Positions 24,165-31,859 of a stretch of DNA of 41,468 nt are shown piece by piece. The stretch comes from Chloroflexota bacterium (GTDB lineage Bacteria > Chloroflexota > Limnocylindria > P2-11E), in the NCBI GenBank assembly GCA_005883775.1, contig VBEU01000056.1, positions 1-41,468 on the forward strand, in the 5' to 3' direction. Within the stretch, counting starts at the first letter, position 1, and each line of letters opens with the position of its first letter. The translations under genes were made by a program, and so were the position numbers. The notes below the pieces were generated by a model. It ran no database searches. It worked only from the letters and a program-made list of their open reading frames with translations, and was not told where the DNA came from.

Positions 24165-25234
24165 GCGGCCGCACCGATGCGTTCGGCGCGTTGCGTGCGG
24201 AGGTAGAGCACGCCACCGACGACGATCACCGAGAAGACGCTGACCGCTCGGTCGAGCACGGCGACGGCGACCGCGTCGTTCTGGGCGAGACCGAATCCGG
24301 TCGTCAACACATACACCATCGCGATCTCGACGAACCCGAAGCCCGCCGGAGTGAGCGGCACGGTCGTGAGGAGCGAGGACGAGACGGCCACAAAGATCAC
24401 CTGCGACGGCGGAAGGTAGAGCCCGAGCGCGAGGAGAACGAGCAGCAGACGGCTCGTCTCGAGGAACCAAACGAGGAGCGTCATCGGCCCGGCGACGGGC
24501 AGTGCGCGAAAGCTATGAAGGACTCCCTCTCGGAAGAGCCGTCCGATGCGGCGGACCTCCGCGGGAAAGAACCGCCCGAGCCGCGGACCGATCGCGTACA
24601 GCCCGACCAGGCCGATCAGGATGACCAGGCCGAGCGCGCTACCCGTGACATAGAGGACGTTCAGGTCCGGCAAGATCGTGCGTCCGAACGCCACGTAGCC
24701 GTCGACGACAAGCAGGCCGAACACCACAAAAAGGTCGAGAAGCCGCTCCGCGACCACCACTCCGACCGTGCGCGAGAGCGATATGCCGAACCGGCGCTTC
24801 ACCAGATAGCTCCGGTACAGATCGCCGAGCTTTGCGGGCACCAGACAGTTCACGAACCACCCGAGGAGGAGGATTTCGAGCAGGTCGCGCCCGAAGATCC
24901 GCGTGCCGCCCTCGCGCAGCAGTCGGGCCCATCGGATGGCGCGCACCGGGAACGACAGGTAATACACGACGAGCGCCGCGACGACGAACACCGGATCCGC
25001 CCGTCGCAAGGTGCCGAACGCTTCCGACCAGTCGACGTTCCGGGCGAAGTAGGCGATGAGCGCGATCGGGATCACGGTCGAGATCAGCTCGCGCCAGCCG
25101 AACAGCTGGCGTCGAACGGCCAGCTCGTCGGTGCGCCCCGCCGCGGCGGCAAGCTGCTCGATCGTCGGGTCCTCGACGTGCGTCGAGGGCCGCTCTTTCA
25201 ACGAGTCGGGCTCGAGCTCTTTCGTCCGAGCCAC
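24161..25234 (-). CDS. Flippase-like membrane protein, LPG_synthase_TM/UPF0104 family
   Basis: A 357-residue protein with 7-8 helices. After a hydrophilic 45-residue start, VRAIRWARLLREGG, GWFVNCLVPAKLGDLYRSYLVK, VVVAERLLDLFVVF and TTVPLTPAGFGFVEIAMV are the conserved signatures of the MprF-like transmembrane family. The soluble lysyl-transfer domain of MprF is absent. Stand-alone members are found in polysaccharide and lipid-linked glycan loci and are thought to move lipids or lipid-linked sugars. The GTG at 25234 overlaps the PHP gene by 37 bases; a TTG overlapping that stop as TTGA is an alternative start. It is coupled downstream to the GT-C gene by GTGA. Confidence 0.88.
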   Translation of the reverse strand: MARTKELEPDSLKERPSTHVEDPTIEQLAAAAGRTDELAVRRQLFGWRELISTVIPIALIAYFARNVDWSEAFGTLRRADPVFVVAALVVYYLSFPVRAIRWARLLREGGTRIFGRDLLEILLLGWFVNCLVPAKLGDLYRSYLVKRRFGISLSRTVGVVVAERLLDLFVVFGLLVVDGYVAFGRTILPDLNVLYVTGSALGLVILIGLVGLYAIGPRLGRFFPAEVRRIGRLFREGVLHSFRALPVAGPMTLLVWFLETSRLLLVLLALGLYLPPSQVIFVAVSSSLLTTVPLTPAGFGFVEIAMVYVLTTGFGLAQNDAVAVAVLDRAVSVFSVIVVGGVLYLRTQRAERIGAAA

Positions 25235-25863
25235 TTCCGCAATCGGTCGTACCGGGTGAAGACGTGGACCCCGCCTCCGGAGAGCCGCCCTTCGGCGACG
25301 CCCTGACGGAGCGAGTCCAGGAAATCGGCGCGCCCCGCAAAGTCGGGCATCTCCACGAAGGCACGCCCGATCTCCACGGCGCGGTGCGCGTCGCTCCCGG
25401 CCGTGCCGACGATGCCGTGCGTCTTCGCGTACGCGGCGGCCGAGCGGTTGTTCAGGAAGATCGCCTCGCGAGCGTTGAAGATCTCGAGCGCGTCGATCTG
25501 CGAACGGAGTCGGTCCAGCGCGGGGCGGCGCATGTGATAGCGCCGATTGATGCTGAAGGGGTGCGGAACGATGGCGAGTCCGCCCTGATCGTGGATGCGG
25601 GCGATCGTCTCTTCCCCGGTCAGGTCACGCGGTATCGCGCGGTCGAGGAACAATCCGATGATCTCACCGTCGCGCGAGCTGATCTCTTCGCCGATGATGA
25701 CGCGAAAGCCATCCGCCAGCTCCCGCAGCCGAAGGCCGCCCTCGATGGTGTTGTGGTCGGTCGCGCAGATGACGTCGATGCGCGACGCGCGCACGGCGCG
25801 AGCCTGCTCGGCGATAGGAGTGCGGCTGTCCGGCGAAGCCTCGCAGTGCGTGTGCATGTCCAC
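25198..25863 (-). CDS. PHP-domain metal-dependent phosphoesterase
   Basis: A 221-residue PHP hydrolase. DMHTHCEASPDS gives the first HxH, CATDHNTIEGG the D-H pair, IIGEEISSRDGEIIG the acidic residue, IVPHPF the next His and GTAGSDAHRAVEIG the final D-A-H motif, so a trinuclear metal site is expected. This short form (no polymerase) belongs to the YciV/TrpH-like or CehA-like group, which hydrolyses nucleotide or sugar phosphates. It starts with GTG 23 bases after the GT4 stop. Its place among glycosyltransferases suggests a role in processing a sugar phosphate or signalling on the pathway, but the substrate is unknown. Confidence 0.9.
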   Translation of the reverse strand: MDMHTHCEASPDSRTPIAEQARAVRASRIDVICATDHNTIEGGLRLRELADGFRVIIGEEISSRDGEIIGLFLDRAIPRDLTGEETIARIHDQGGLAIVPHPFSINRRYHMRRPALDRLRSQIDALEIFNAREAIFLNNRSAAAYAKTHGIVGTAGSDAHRAVEIGRAFVEMPDFAGRADFLDSLRQGVAEGRLSGGGVHVFTRYDRLRKWLGRKSSSPTR

Positions 25864-25886
25864 GCGAACCCGCTTGGCCTCGGTTC

Positions 25887-26990
25887 CTATGTGACCCTTC
25901 CTTTTTCGTGCGCATCCTCGACGACGGCGCGCACGCGCTGGCGAAATCGTGACACATCGAAGCGGCGCGACGAGTCGCGAAGGGCTTTCGGTTGGAAACG
26001 CGCGCGCTCCGCGCGGAGCACACCCTCGGCGAAGGCCCGCGGCTCGGGCACGTCGACCAGGACGCCCTCCTCGCCATCGCGGACGATGTCGAAAACCCCG
26101 CCGGCGGCCAGGGCGACGACCGGCGCGCCCGAGGCAAGGGCTTCGGCGCAGACGATCCCGAAGTCGTCCTCGGCCGGGAATACGAGGCCGCGCGCAGACG
26201 CCAGCAGCGAACGGAGGGTCGCGTCGTCGGCCCGTCCGGTGAATACGACGTTCTCGCCGGCCATGCGCTCGAGGGCTCCGCGCTCGCGGCCTTCGCCGAC
26301 GACGAGCAGGCGCAATCCGATCTCGTTGAATGCACGAACCGCGACGTCGGCGCGCTTGTACGACGAGAGTCGGCCGACGAAGAGCCAGAAGTCACCGCGT
26401 TCGTCGTTCGCCGCGAACGAAGCGACGTCGACCGGGGGATGGACGATCTCGATGGTGTTGGCCGCTACGCCGTAATACCTCTCGATCCGACCCCGCACCA
26501 CGGTCGAGTTCGCCATCCATCGATCGAAGCGTCGCGCCGCTCTCTGGTCATCGTCCCGCAGCCGGCCGAGCAGCTCGCGCACGAGCGGCACGAGCGGTTG
26601 TGGGACTTCCTCCTGTAGGTACCGTTCGCTCCAGTCGTACAGGTAACGCGTCGGGGAGTGGCAGTACGCCACCGCAACGGTGCGATCCGCGAGGCCAATC
26701 TCCTTTATGAACGCGCTCGTGGAGACGAGAGCGACGTCGGTCTCGGGCGGCACACGCAGCGCGCGGGCGGCGTTCGGATAGAGCGGCAGCAGCAGGCGAT
26801 GGCTCTCCCCAAGCAGGAGCCATTGGAGATAGCTCGTTCGAAGATTCCAACCGGGCAGATCCCCATAGCGCCGACGATCGTGGAAGAACGTGTAGACGGG
26901 GGCCGCGGGCCACATCTCGTGAAAGGTCTCGACCACGCGCTCCGCGCCCCCGTGCGCGACGAAATACTCGTGCGCCAGGGCGAGCCTCAT
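25887..26990 (-). CDS. GT4-family glycosyltransferase
   Basis: A 367-residue GT-B enzyme. LALAHEYFVAHGGAERVVE is the N-terminal glycine-rich strand-loop, VAYCHSPTRYLYD the acceptor-side motif, WLFVGRLSSYKRADVAVRAF the linker strand with the conserved Arg/Lys region, and FPAEDDFGIVCAEALASGAPVVA the EX7E donor site. This is the group that includes mannosyl- and galactosyltransferases of cell-surface glycans. ATG 26990 is chosen because it overlaps the wecG/tagA-like stop as ATGA; the longer ORF in the track lies inside that gene. It probably extends an oligosaccharide begun by the preceding enzyme. Confidence 0.92.
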   Translation of the reverse strand: MRLALAHEYFVAHGGAERVVETFHEMWPAAPVYTFFHDRRRYGDLPGWNLRTSYLQWLLLGESHRLLLPLYPNAARALRVPPETDVALVSTSAFIKEIGLADRTVAVAYCHSPTRYLYDWSERYLQEEVPQPLVPLVRELLGRLRDDDQRAARRFDRWMANSTVVRGRIERYYGVAANTIEIVHPPVDVASFAANDERGDFWLFVGRLSSYKRADVAVRAFNEIGLRLLVVGEGRERGALERMAGENVVFTGRADDATLRSLLASARGLVFPAEDDFGIVCAEALASGAPVVALAAGGVFDIVRDGEEGVLVDVPEPRAFAEGVLRAERARFQPKALRDSSRRFDVSRFRQRVRAVVEDAHEKGRVT

Positions 26991-27718
26991 CGGCCAAAAA
27001 TGCGCTGCCGCGCGACGAGCGCCGCGAAGACCGGCAGGACGCGCTGGCGACGCCAGCGGTGCGGCTCGAAGGCGAGCCGCCAGAGCCACTCGAAGCCGAT
27101 GGCGTGGACGATGCGCGGTGGCACGCGCACGCGCCCCGCCAGCTGATCGAAGACCCCTCCGACCCCGATGGCGGTCCGAACCGATGGGAGGAGCGGCAGA
27201 TTCCGGGCGATCCAGCGCTCCTGCGCCGGCATGCCGTAGGCGACGAGGAGGACGCGCGCACCGGTGTCCTCGATCCGCCGGCGGATCGATTCGTCGCTCT
27301 CCGGCGCAGGCGACCCCGCATACGTGCCCGCTACGCGGAGCGACGGGATCCGCCGCACCAGCGTCGCGGCCGCGCGGTCGGCAACGCCCGGCGCCGCGCC
27401 GAGCAGGAAGACTGGCCCGCTCGCGAGCTGAAGGACGGCGGGCACGAGCAGACGGCCGGGGACTCGACCGGGCAGAGGATCGCGCAGGACGCGCGAGGCG
27501 ACGAGGACCCCGGTCCCATCGGCGACGACCAGCTCGGACGCTAAAGCGATCTTCGCGAGCTCGGTATCGCGGCGAGCGAGCATGACGAACTCGGGATTCG
27601 CCGTTATCGCGAAGGTCCGTTGGCCGGCGGCATGACGTTCGATGATCCGTTCCGCTGCTGCGGCAAGGTCGACACGGTCGAAGCCCACGCCAAGGATGTC
27701 GACGCGCCGCGGCGCCAA
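26987..27718 (-). CDS. WecG/TagA/CpsF-family glycosyltransferase
   Basis: A 243-residue GT26 enzyme. VDILGVGFDRVDL opens it, ITANPEFVMLARRD is the catalytic-region motif with the conserved Thr, Asn and Asp/Glu, VVADGTGVLVASRVL is the second signature, and LVAYGMPAQERWI and GVGGVFDQLAGRVRVPP are near the end. Members transfer ManNAc(A) or other sugars to lipid-linked GlcNAc in wall teichoic acid, enterobacterial antigen and capsule pathways. It is the first glycan gene after mreB (10 bases away) and overlaps the GT4 start. Which glycan it makes is not evident. Confidence 0.93.
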   Translation of the reverse strand: MAPRRVDILGVGFDRVDLAAAAERIIERHAAGQRTFAITANPEFVMLARRDTELAKIALASELVVADGTGVLVASRVLRDPLPGRVPGRLLVPAVLQLASGPVFLLGAAPGVADRAAATLVRRIPSLRVAGTYAGSPAPESDESIRRRIEDTGARVLLVAYGMPAQERWIARNLPLLPSVRTAIGVGGVFDQLAGRVRVPPRIVHAIGFEWLWRLAFEPHRWRRQRVLPVFAALVARQRIFGR

Positions 27719-27728
27719 GGCTCGCTCG

Positions 27729-28682
27729 CTAGTGGACTGCGACGAGGCTTCTGCGGAAGAAGTCGAGATGCTCGAGCGCGAGACCCGTGCCCTTGGCGAC
27801 GCAGTAGAGCGGGTTCTCGGCTACGTAGCAGGCGACGCCGGTAACCTGCGTCAAGAGCTTGTCCATGTTGCGTAGGAGCGCGCCGCCGCCGGACAGGACC
27901 ATTCCCTTGTCGATGACGTCGGACGCGAGCTCGGGCGGCGTTTCCTCGAGAACGGCCTTCACCGCACCCATGATCTGCTGAAGAACGGGATCCATCGCTT
28001 CGGAGATCTCGTTCGACCCGATCGTGATCGTTCGCGGCAGACCGGCGATGAGGTCCCGCCCGCGCACCTCCATGGTGAGCTCGGGATCCATCGGCAGCGC
28101 CGAGCCGATCTGGATCTTCACGTCCTCGGCGGTGCGCTCGCCGATCATCAGGTTGTAGCGCTTGCGAACGAAGTTCGCGATCGCTTCGTCGAGCTTGTTC
28201 CCGGCGGCGCGGACGCTCCGCGACACCACGATGCCGCCTAGGGAGATGACCGCGATCTCAGCGGTCCCGCCGCCGATGTCGATGATGAGATTCCCGGATG
28301 GCCCCGATATCGGGATGTTCGCGCCGATCGCGGCGGCGAGCGGCTCCTCGATGAGATGCGCCTCGCGCGCGCCGGCTCGGATCGCGGCATCCTTGACGGC
28401 GCGCCGCTCGACGCTCGTGACGCCGGATGGAACGCAGATCATGAGCTGGGGCTGGAAGATGCGGACCTGGCCACACACCTTGTTGATGAAGTACCTGAGC
28501 ATGTACTCGGTGCCGAGCATGAGCCTCGCCTCCTCGCCTACGGCGACGATCCGGGGCCGGTTCGAGCCATCCTCCTTCGCCAGCGCGACGACTGATGGCT
28601 CGGTGAGCACGATCCCCTTCCCACGGACGTAAACGATGACGTTGGCGGTGCCGAGGTCGATGCCGATCTGGCGGGAGAACAC
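27729..28682 (-). CDS. mreB: Rod-shape actin MreB with an internal gap
   Basis: A 317-residue bacterial actin. [27 protein letters not shown] (phosphate-1), [17 protein letters not shown] (phosphate-2), [15 protein letters not shown] and [17 protein letters not shown] (adenosine site) are all typical. MreB polymerises at the membrane and guides peptidoglycan synthesis. Compared with standard MreB of about 335-345 residues, the segment between EEARLMLG and EYMLRYFI (normally TP-NI-AIRPMRDGVIADY) is missing, about 22 residues in frame. That region belongs to the N-terminal actin subdomain, so folding may be affected. GTG start, 46 bases after the zip stop. No mreC/mreD follows; the next gene is tagA-like. 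Confidence 0.88.
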   Translation of the reverse strand: MFSRQIGIDLGTANVIVYVRGKGIVLTEPSVVALAKEDGSNRPRIVAVGEEARLMLGTEYMLRYFINKVCGQVRIFQPQLMICVPSGVTSVERRAVKDAAIRAGAREAHLIEEPLAAAIGANIPISGPSGNLIIDIGGGTAEIAVISLGGIVVSRSVRAAGNKLDEAIANFVRKRYNLMIGERTAEDVKIQIGSALPMDPELTMEVRGRDLIAGLPRTITIGSNEISEAMDPVLQQIMGAVKAVLEETPPELASDVIDKGMVLSGGGALLRNMDKLLTQVTGVACYVAENPLYCVAKGTGLALEHLDFFRRSLVAVH

Positions 28683-28728
28683 GCGGTGAACTCTAACGGG
28701 CTAAAAGACCGAAAGGTGCGCTAACTCG

Positions 28729-29574
28729 TTACGCACCGACCGCTGTGAGAACGAAGTCGGTTGCAAATCCAAGGAGGAGCCCGGCCAGGATGCCCCACGT
28801 CGTCATGTCTTTGTGACCGAGCTTTCGTGCGACGGCGAGCAGCTCGATCACGACATACAGGATGGATCCTGCGGCGAGTGCCAGGAATGCCGCGAAGACC
28901 GACTCGTTCTGAAAGGACTGACCGATGATCGTCCCGACGAAAGTCGGACCGCCCGCGATCAGGCCGAGCGCCCCTAGGAAACGCCAGCTTGGGAGGTGCG
29001 TTTCGCCGGCGAGGGGCCCGACGATGCCGAAGCCCTCCGTCGCGTTGTGGAGCGCGAACCCGATGACCAGGACCAGGGCCAAACGAAGCTGTCCGCCAGC
29101 CGCGGACTGGCCGATCGCGAGACCCTCTGAGAGATTGTGGAAACCGATCCCAAGCGCAATGAAGAAGGCAAGGCGCTCGGCGGGCCGTAACCGTGCGATC
29201 GGGCCGGTCCGAAGCTCACGAACGTCCGCCGCGCCCGGTCCAAAGCGCACCGTCGCGCGGGCACGGCGCGCGAGCCACAGGTCGTAGTACACGAGGCTCA
29301 TCAATCCGACGGTCAAAGACACCGCAAAGACAACGGCGAGCCAGCCAAAGTGGAGCCAGGCTCCGCCGCCCTTGGCCTCCGCGAGCGCCGCCTCAACCGG
29401 CTCGATCCCCTTTGCGAGGACGTCCCAGAAGAGAAAAAGGAGAATGCCCGTTGCGCCGGCGTTCAAAAGCGACCGCATACGGTTGGATGCGCCGCGCAGA
29501 CGGCCGAGCGGCAGGCCCAGGAAAACGGTGAAGCCGGCGATCGCGCCGAGCGCGAGGATCTCGCCCATCGACAT
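28729..29574 (-). CDS. ZIP-family metal transporter
   Basis: A 281-residue membrane protein with eight predicted helices. The metal-binding motifs of helices 4 and 5 are present: IGFHNLSEGLAIG and GFALHNATEGFGI. ZIP proteins take up Zn2+, Fe2+ or Mn2+, while a few bacterial relatives work in the other direction. A loop after helix 3 (LRTGPIARLRPAERL) is hydrophilic. ATG 29574 has GGAAGAGAG about 10 bases upstream. It is divergent from a DtxR-family regulator with an operator in between (29644-29662), so iron or manganese is the probable cargo (inference). Downstream it runs into mreB. Confidence 0.9.
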   Translation of the reverse strand: MSMGEILALGAIAGFTVFLGLPLGRLRGASNRMRSLLNAGATGILLFLFWDVLAKGIEPVEAALAEAKGGGAWLHFGWLAVVFAVSLTVGLMSLVYYDLWLARRARATVRFGPGAADVRELRTGPIARLRPAERLAFFIALGIGFHNLSEGLAIGQSAAGGQLRLALVLVIGFALHNATEGFGIVGPLAGETHLPSWRFLGALGLIAGGPTFVGTIIGQSFQNESVFAAFLALAAGSILYVVIELLAVARKLGHKDMTTWGILAGLLLGFATDFVLTAVGA

Positions 29575-29643
29575 CGCGGCTCTCTTCCACTCCCGGTGCG
29601 ATACTCGCCGCGGGGGCGCTCCTCTTTTGGTCGCCCTAACGGC

Positions 29644-29662
29644 TAAGGTGAGCCTAACGATT
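29644..29662. promoter_or_regulatory. DtxR/IdeR-type operator between zip and dtxR
   Basis: TAAGGTGAGCCTAACGATT agrees with the IdeR/DtxR consensus TWAGGTWAGSCTWACCTWA at 15 of 19 positions, including the AGGT..AGSCT core. The overlapping sequence CCTAACGGCTAAGG just to its left (29635-29648) gives a second imperfect palindrome. The site lies 69 bases from the zip start and about 20 bases from the probable start of dtxR, so the regulator could repress both genes. On the zip strand a TTGACC-17-TTAGGC promoter-like pair overlaps it (weak). Confidence 0.7.
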
Positions 29663-29700
29663 TCCGACTGCGGAGGTCAACAATTACCACCTCGCCCGCC

Positions 29701-30330
29701 GTGGAGGAGTATCTCCAGGCTATTTACACGCTCGCCGATGAGAACGGGCACGTCGTCTCGGCGCGCCTCGCGGAATTCCTAGGCTTCTCAGCTCCGGCCG
29801 TTTCGGAGATGGTCCACCGGCTCGAGCGCGAGGGTCTGATCGCCCTCGACGACCGTAAAGAAGTGCATCTTACCAAGACAGGAAAGCGGCACGCCGACTC
29901 GGTCGTCCGTCGCCACCGCCTCGCCGAACGGTTCCTCGTCGAGGTGCTCGGCTTTGAGTGGTGGAAGACCCACGAAGAGGCGGAGCGCCTCGAGCATGCG
30001 ATGTCGCCAGAAATGGAGCAGCGCATCCAGAACGTGCTCGGCGATCCGCAGACCTGTCCGCACGGAAATCCGATGCCGGGCGTGATGGGGCGCCCGACGA
30101 AGCCGCTCGAGCGCGTGATCCCGGGGACCACGGCCACCGTCGAGCGCATCCCCGATCAGTTCGAGCACGAACCCGGCTTCCTCGAGTACCTCGACTCGCA
30201 AGGGCTTCGGCCCGGCGTCGACATCATGGTCATCGACCTGCGGCACGGCGAGCCGATCCGTGTCATGGTCGATGGGACCGAGCGGACGATCCGCGCGGAC
30301 TGCGGCCAGAAGGTTTGGGTACGAGCATGA
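29701..30330 (+). CDS. DtxR-family iron/manganese-dependent repressor
   Basis: A 209-residue metalloregulator. Residues 1-60 form the winged helix (EEYLQAIYTLADENG, SAPAVSEMVHRLEREGLI), residues 62-135 the dimerisation and metal domain (GKRHADSVVRRHRLAERFLVEVLGF, EEAERLEHAMSPEMEQRI, CPHGNPMPG), and the C-terminus is an SH3/FeoA-like domain. The conserved Cys before PHGNP and His residues of site 1 and 2 are present, which is the iron-responsive (DtxR/IdeR) rather than the MntR pattern. The GTG at 29701 is the first canonical start, but an in-frame ATT at 29683 has GGAGGT 5 bases before it and would add MTTSPA, as in many relatives. It is coupled to the next gene by ATGA. Confidence 0.92.
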   Translation: MEEYLQAIYTLADENGHVVSARLAEFLGFSAPAVSEMVHRLEREGLIALDDRKEVHLTKTGKRHADSVVRRHRLAERFLVEVLGFEWWKTHEEAERLEHAMSPEMEQRIQNVLGDPQTCPHGNPMPGVMGRPTKPLERVIPGTTATVERIPDQFEHEPGFLEYLDSQGLRPGVDIMVIDLRHGEPIRVMVDGTERTIRADCGQKVWVRA

Positions 30331-30995
30331 AAGAGACGCCCGCGATATACGTTCAGGGCGAGGGCAGCTACTGGCTCGCGCACGTTCCGGTGCTCCGTGG
30401 ATGCATTGCCTCGGGGACGACGCGCGACGGAGCGATCACGAATGCGCGGCGCGCTTTCCGCGCGTACCTCGAGCTCCTCGACGCGCGTGGTGTGTCGATC
30501 GAGCACTGGAAAGACCTGGACCCCGCGACCTTCGAGGTGCGCGAGCTGCCAGCCGATCGCGTCGTGCCCGAAGACATCGGGCTGCTCGAGGAGCACGAGC
30601 TCCGCGACTTCCTGCACCAGTTCGAGGCCTCGCGCGCCGCGCTCATGTCTCTGGTCCGCGAGATCTCACCCGAGGAGATCGAGCGGAAACCGACCGAGAC
30701 GATGTGGAGCGTGCGCGAAGCACTGGAGCACGTGATGCTCACCGAAGCCGATTTCTTGTCGCGGCTCGAGAAGTGGCCGGCCGACCCGTACAACACGCTG
30801 CAGGCCGTCCATCGCCTGGTCTTCCAGCGATTCACCGTGATGGAGCCAGCAGACACCGCGCTCGATCACGTGGTGATGGGACGGCGGTGGACGACGCGGA
30901 AAGTGATGCGGCGGATGCTCGAGCACGAGTTCGAGCATTTCGGGCACATCAAGGAGATCGTCGCCGCGCTTGGAGCGAACCGCCCGCCGGAATGA
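30327..30995 (+). CDS. HicB-like domain fused to a DinB domain
   Basis: A 222-residue fusion. Residues 1-55 resemble the HicB antitoxin fold (IYVQGEGSYWLAHVPVLRGCIASGTTRDGAITNARRAFRAYL), here without a C-terminal DNA-binding part. Residues 85-220 form a DinB four-helix bundle with the His of ALEHVMLTEADFLSRLEKWP and the HxxxHxxH-like helix EHEFEHFGHIKEIV. No HicA toxin gene is nearby, so toxin-antitoxin action is unlikely. ATG 30327 overlaps the dtxR stop as ATGA. Being co-translated with a metal regulator, the DinB domain may bind or use a regulated metal (inference). Its stop is 1 base from the convergent hydrolase stop. Confidence 0.82.
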   Translation: MKETPAIYVQGEGSYWLAHVPVLRGCIASGTTRDGAITNARRAFRAYLELLDARGVSIEHWKDLDPATFEVRELPADRVVPEDIGLLEEHELRDFLHQFEASRAALMSLVREISPEEIERKPTETMWSVREALEHVMLTEADFLSRLEKWPADPYNTLQAVHRLVFQRFTVMEPADTALDHVVMGRRWTTRKVMRRMLEHEFEHFGHIKEIVAALGANRPPE

Positions 30996-30996
30996 G

Positions 30997-31815
30997 CTAC
31001 CGAAGTGCGTCGCGAAGGAACGCGAGCACGCGCGCGCGGTACTCGTCCGGGAACGCGTTGATCGCACCGACGTGGCCGCCGCGCGGCGCGACCCACAGGT
31101 CCTTCGGTTCTCCGGCGGCCGCGAACAGCCGGCGGGCTCCATCGAGCGGCGTCGTCGCGTTGTCGTCGTCCGCGGAATGGATGAGCAGGATCGGTCGGGG
31201 CGATATCCGTGAGATCGCATCGAGCGGGCGGGCCTTCGTTACGTCCACCCCGACCATCGCGTTCACCGCCGGGACGCCGAGCGGCGGAACTGGCAGTCGA
31301 AAGGGCCCGACATCAATGACACCGAGACGTGCGAGCTGGAAGTCCTGGTCGGTCCACGCACTATCCGCGACGACCGCCGCGATCCGCGGATCCAGAGCGG
31401 CCGCGAGGATCGCTGCGCCGGCGCCCAGCGAGATCCCGAGCACCGCCACGTGGTCCGTGCGGAACACTTCGCCCGCGGTCTGTACGGCTGCCACGATGTC
31501 GCGCGGCTCCGTCGCCCCCAGTCCGATCGTGGCACCGCCGCTTCGCCCTGCGCCGCGCAGATCGAGGAGCAGCGCGTTGTAACCGGCGTCATGGAGGAAT
31601 CGCGCCCACGGCACCATCTCCGCCCGCGAGGTCTTGAAGCCGTGGACGAGAACGATCGCCGGCGCGCCGACTTTCGCGAGCGCGAGCCACGCCCGGATCG
31701 GCGTGCCGTCGGTCGATTCGAAGGTGACGTCCGCGACGCTGAGGCCGGCCGGCACGCTCGGCTCCGAGTGCTGTGCCGAGACAAGCGAGTACGCACGAGC
31801 GACCGGGAGAAGCAC
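30997..31815 (-). CDS. Alpha/beta hydrolase (serine esterase-like)
   Basis: A 272-residue hydrolase. The oxyanion motif is VLVHGFKTSRAEM, the nucleophile elbow GISLGAG (Ser near residue 147), the acid is Asp in IHSADDDN, and the His is in RGGHVGAI. The group is close to the BAAT/dienelactone-like peptidase_S9 family. Just upstream, the same frame encodes SAVLIVLAILAWVLLPVARAY, a good membrane anchor, but it has no ATG/GTG/TTG start before 31815. Either the protein starts at 31815 with half of that helix or a start upstream was altered. It follows the Nudix gene by 44 bases; the stop is convergent with the DinB fusion. Confidence 0.85.
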   Translation of the reverse strand: MLLPVARAYSLVSAQHSEPSVPAGLSVADVTFESTDGTPIRAWLALAKVGAPAIVLVHGFKTSRAEMVPWARFLHDAGYNALLLDLRGAGRSGGATIGLGATEPRDIVAAVQTAGEVFRTDHVAVLGISLGAGAAILAAALDPRIAAVVADSAWTDQDFQLARLGVIDVGPFRLPVPPLGVPAVNAMVGVDVTKARPLDAISRISPRPILLIHSADDDNATTPLDGARRLFAAAGEPKDLWVAPRGGHVGAINAFPDEYRARVLAFLRDALR

Positions 31816-31859
31816 CCAGGCAAGGATCGCAAGGACGATGAGGACGGCGGAGACACGCT

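Noticed and set aside
22800-24206. 468-residue plus-strand ORF
   Set aside because: Antisense shadow of the GT-C gene, made mostly of Arg, Glu, Asp and Gly.
30327-30480. HicAB toxin-antitoxin locus
   Set aside because: No HicA-like small ORF on either side and the HicB fold lacks its DNA-binding tail.
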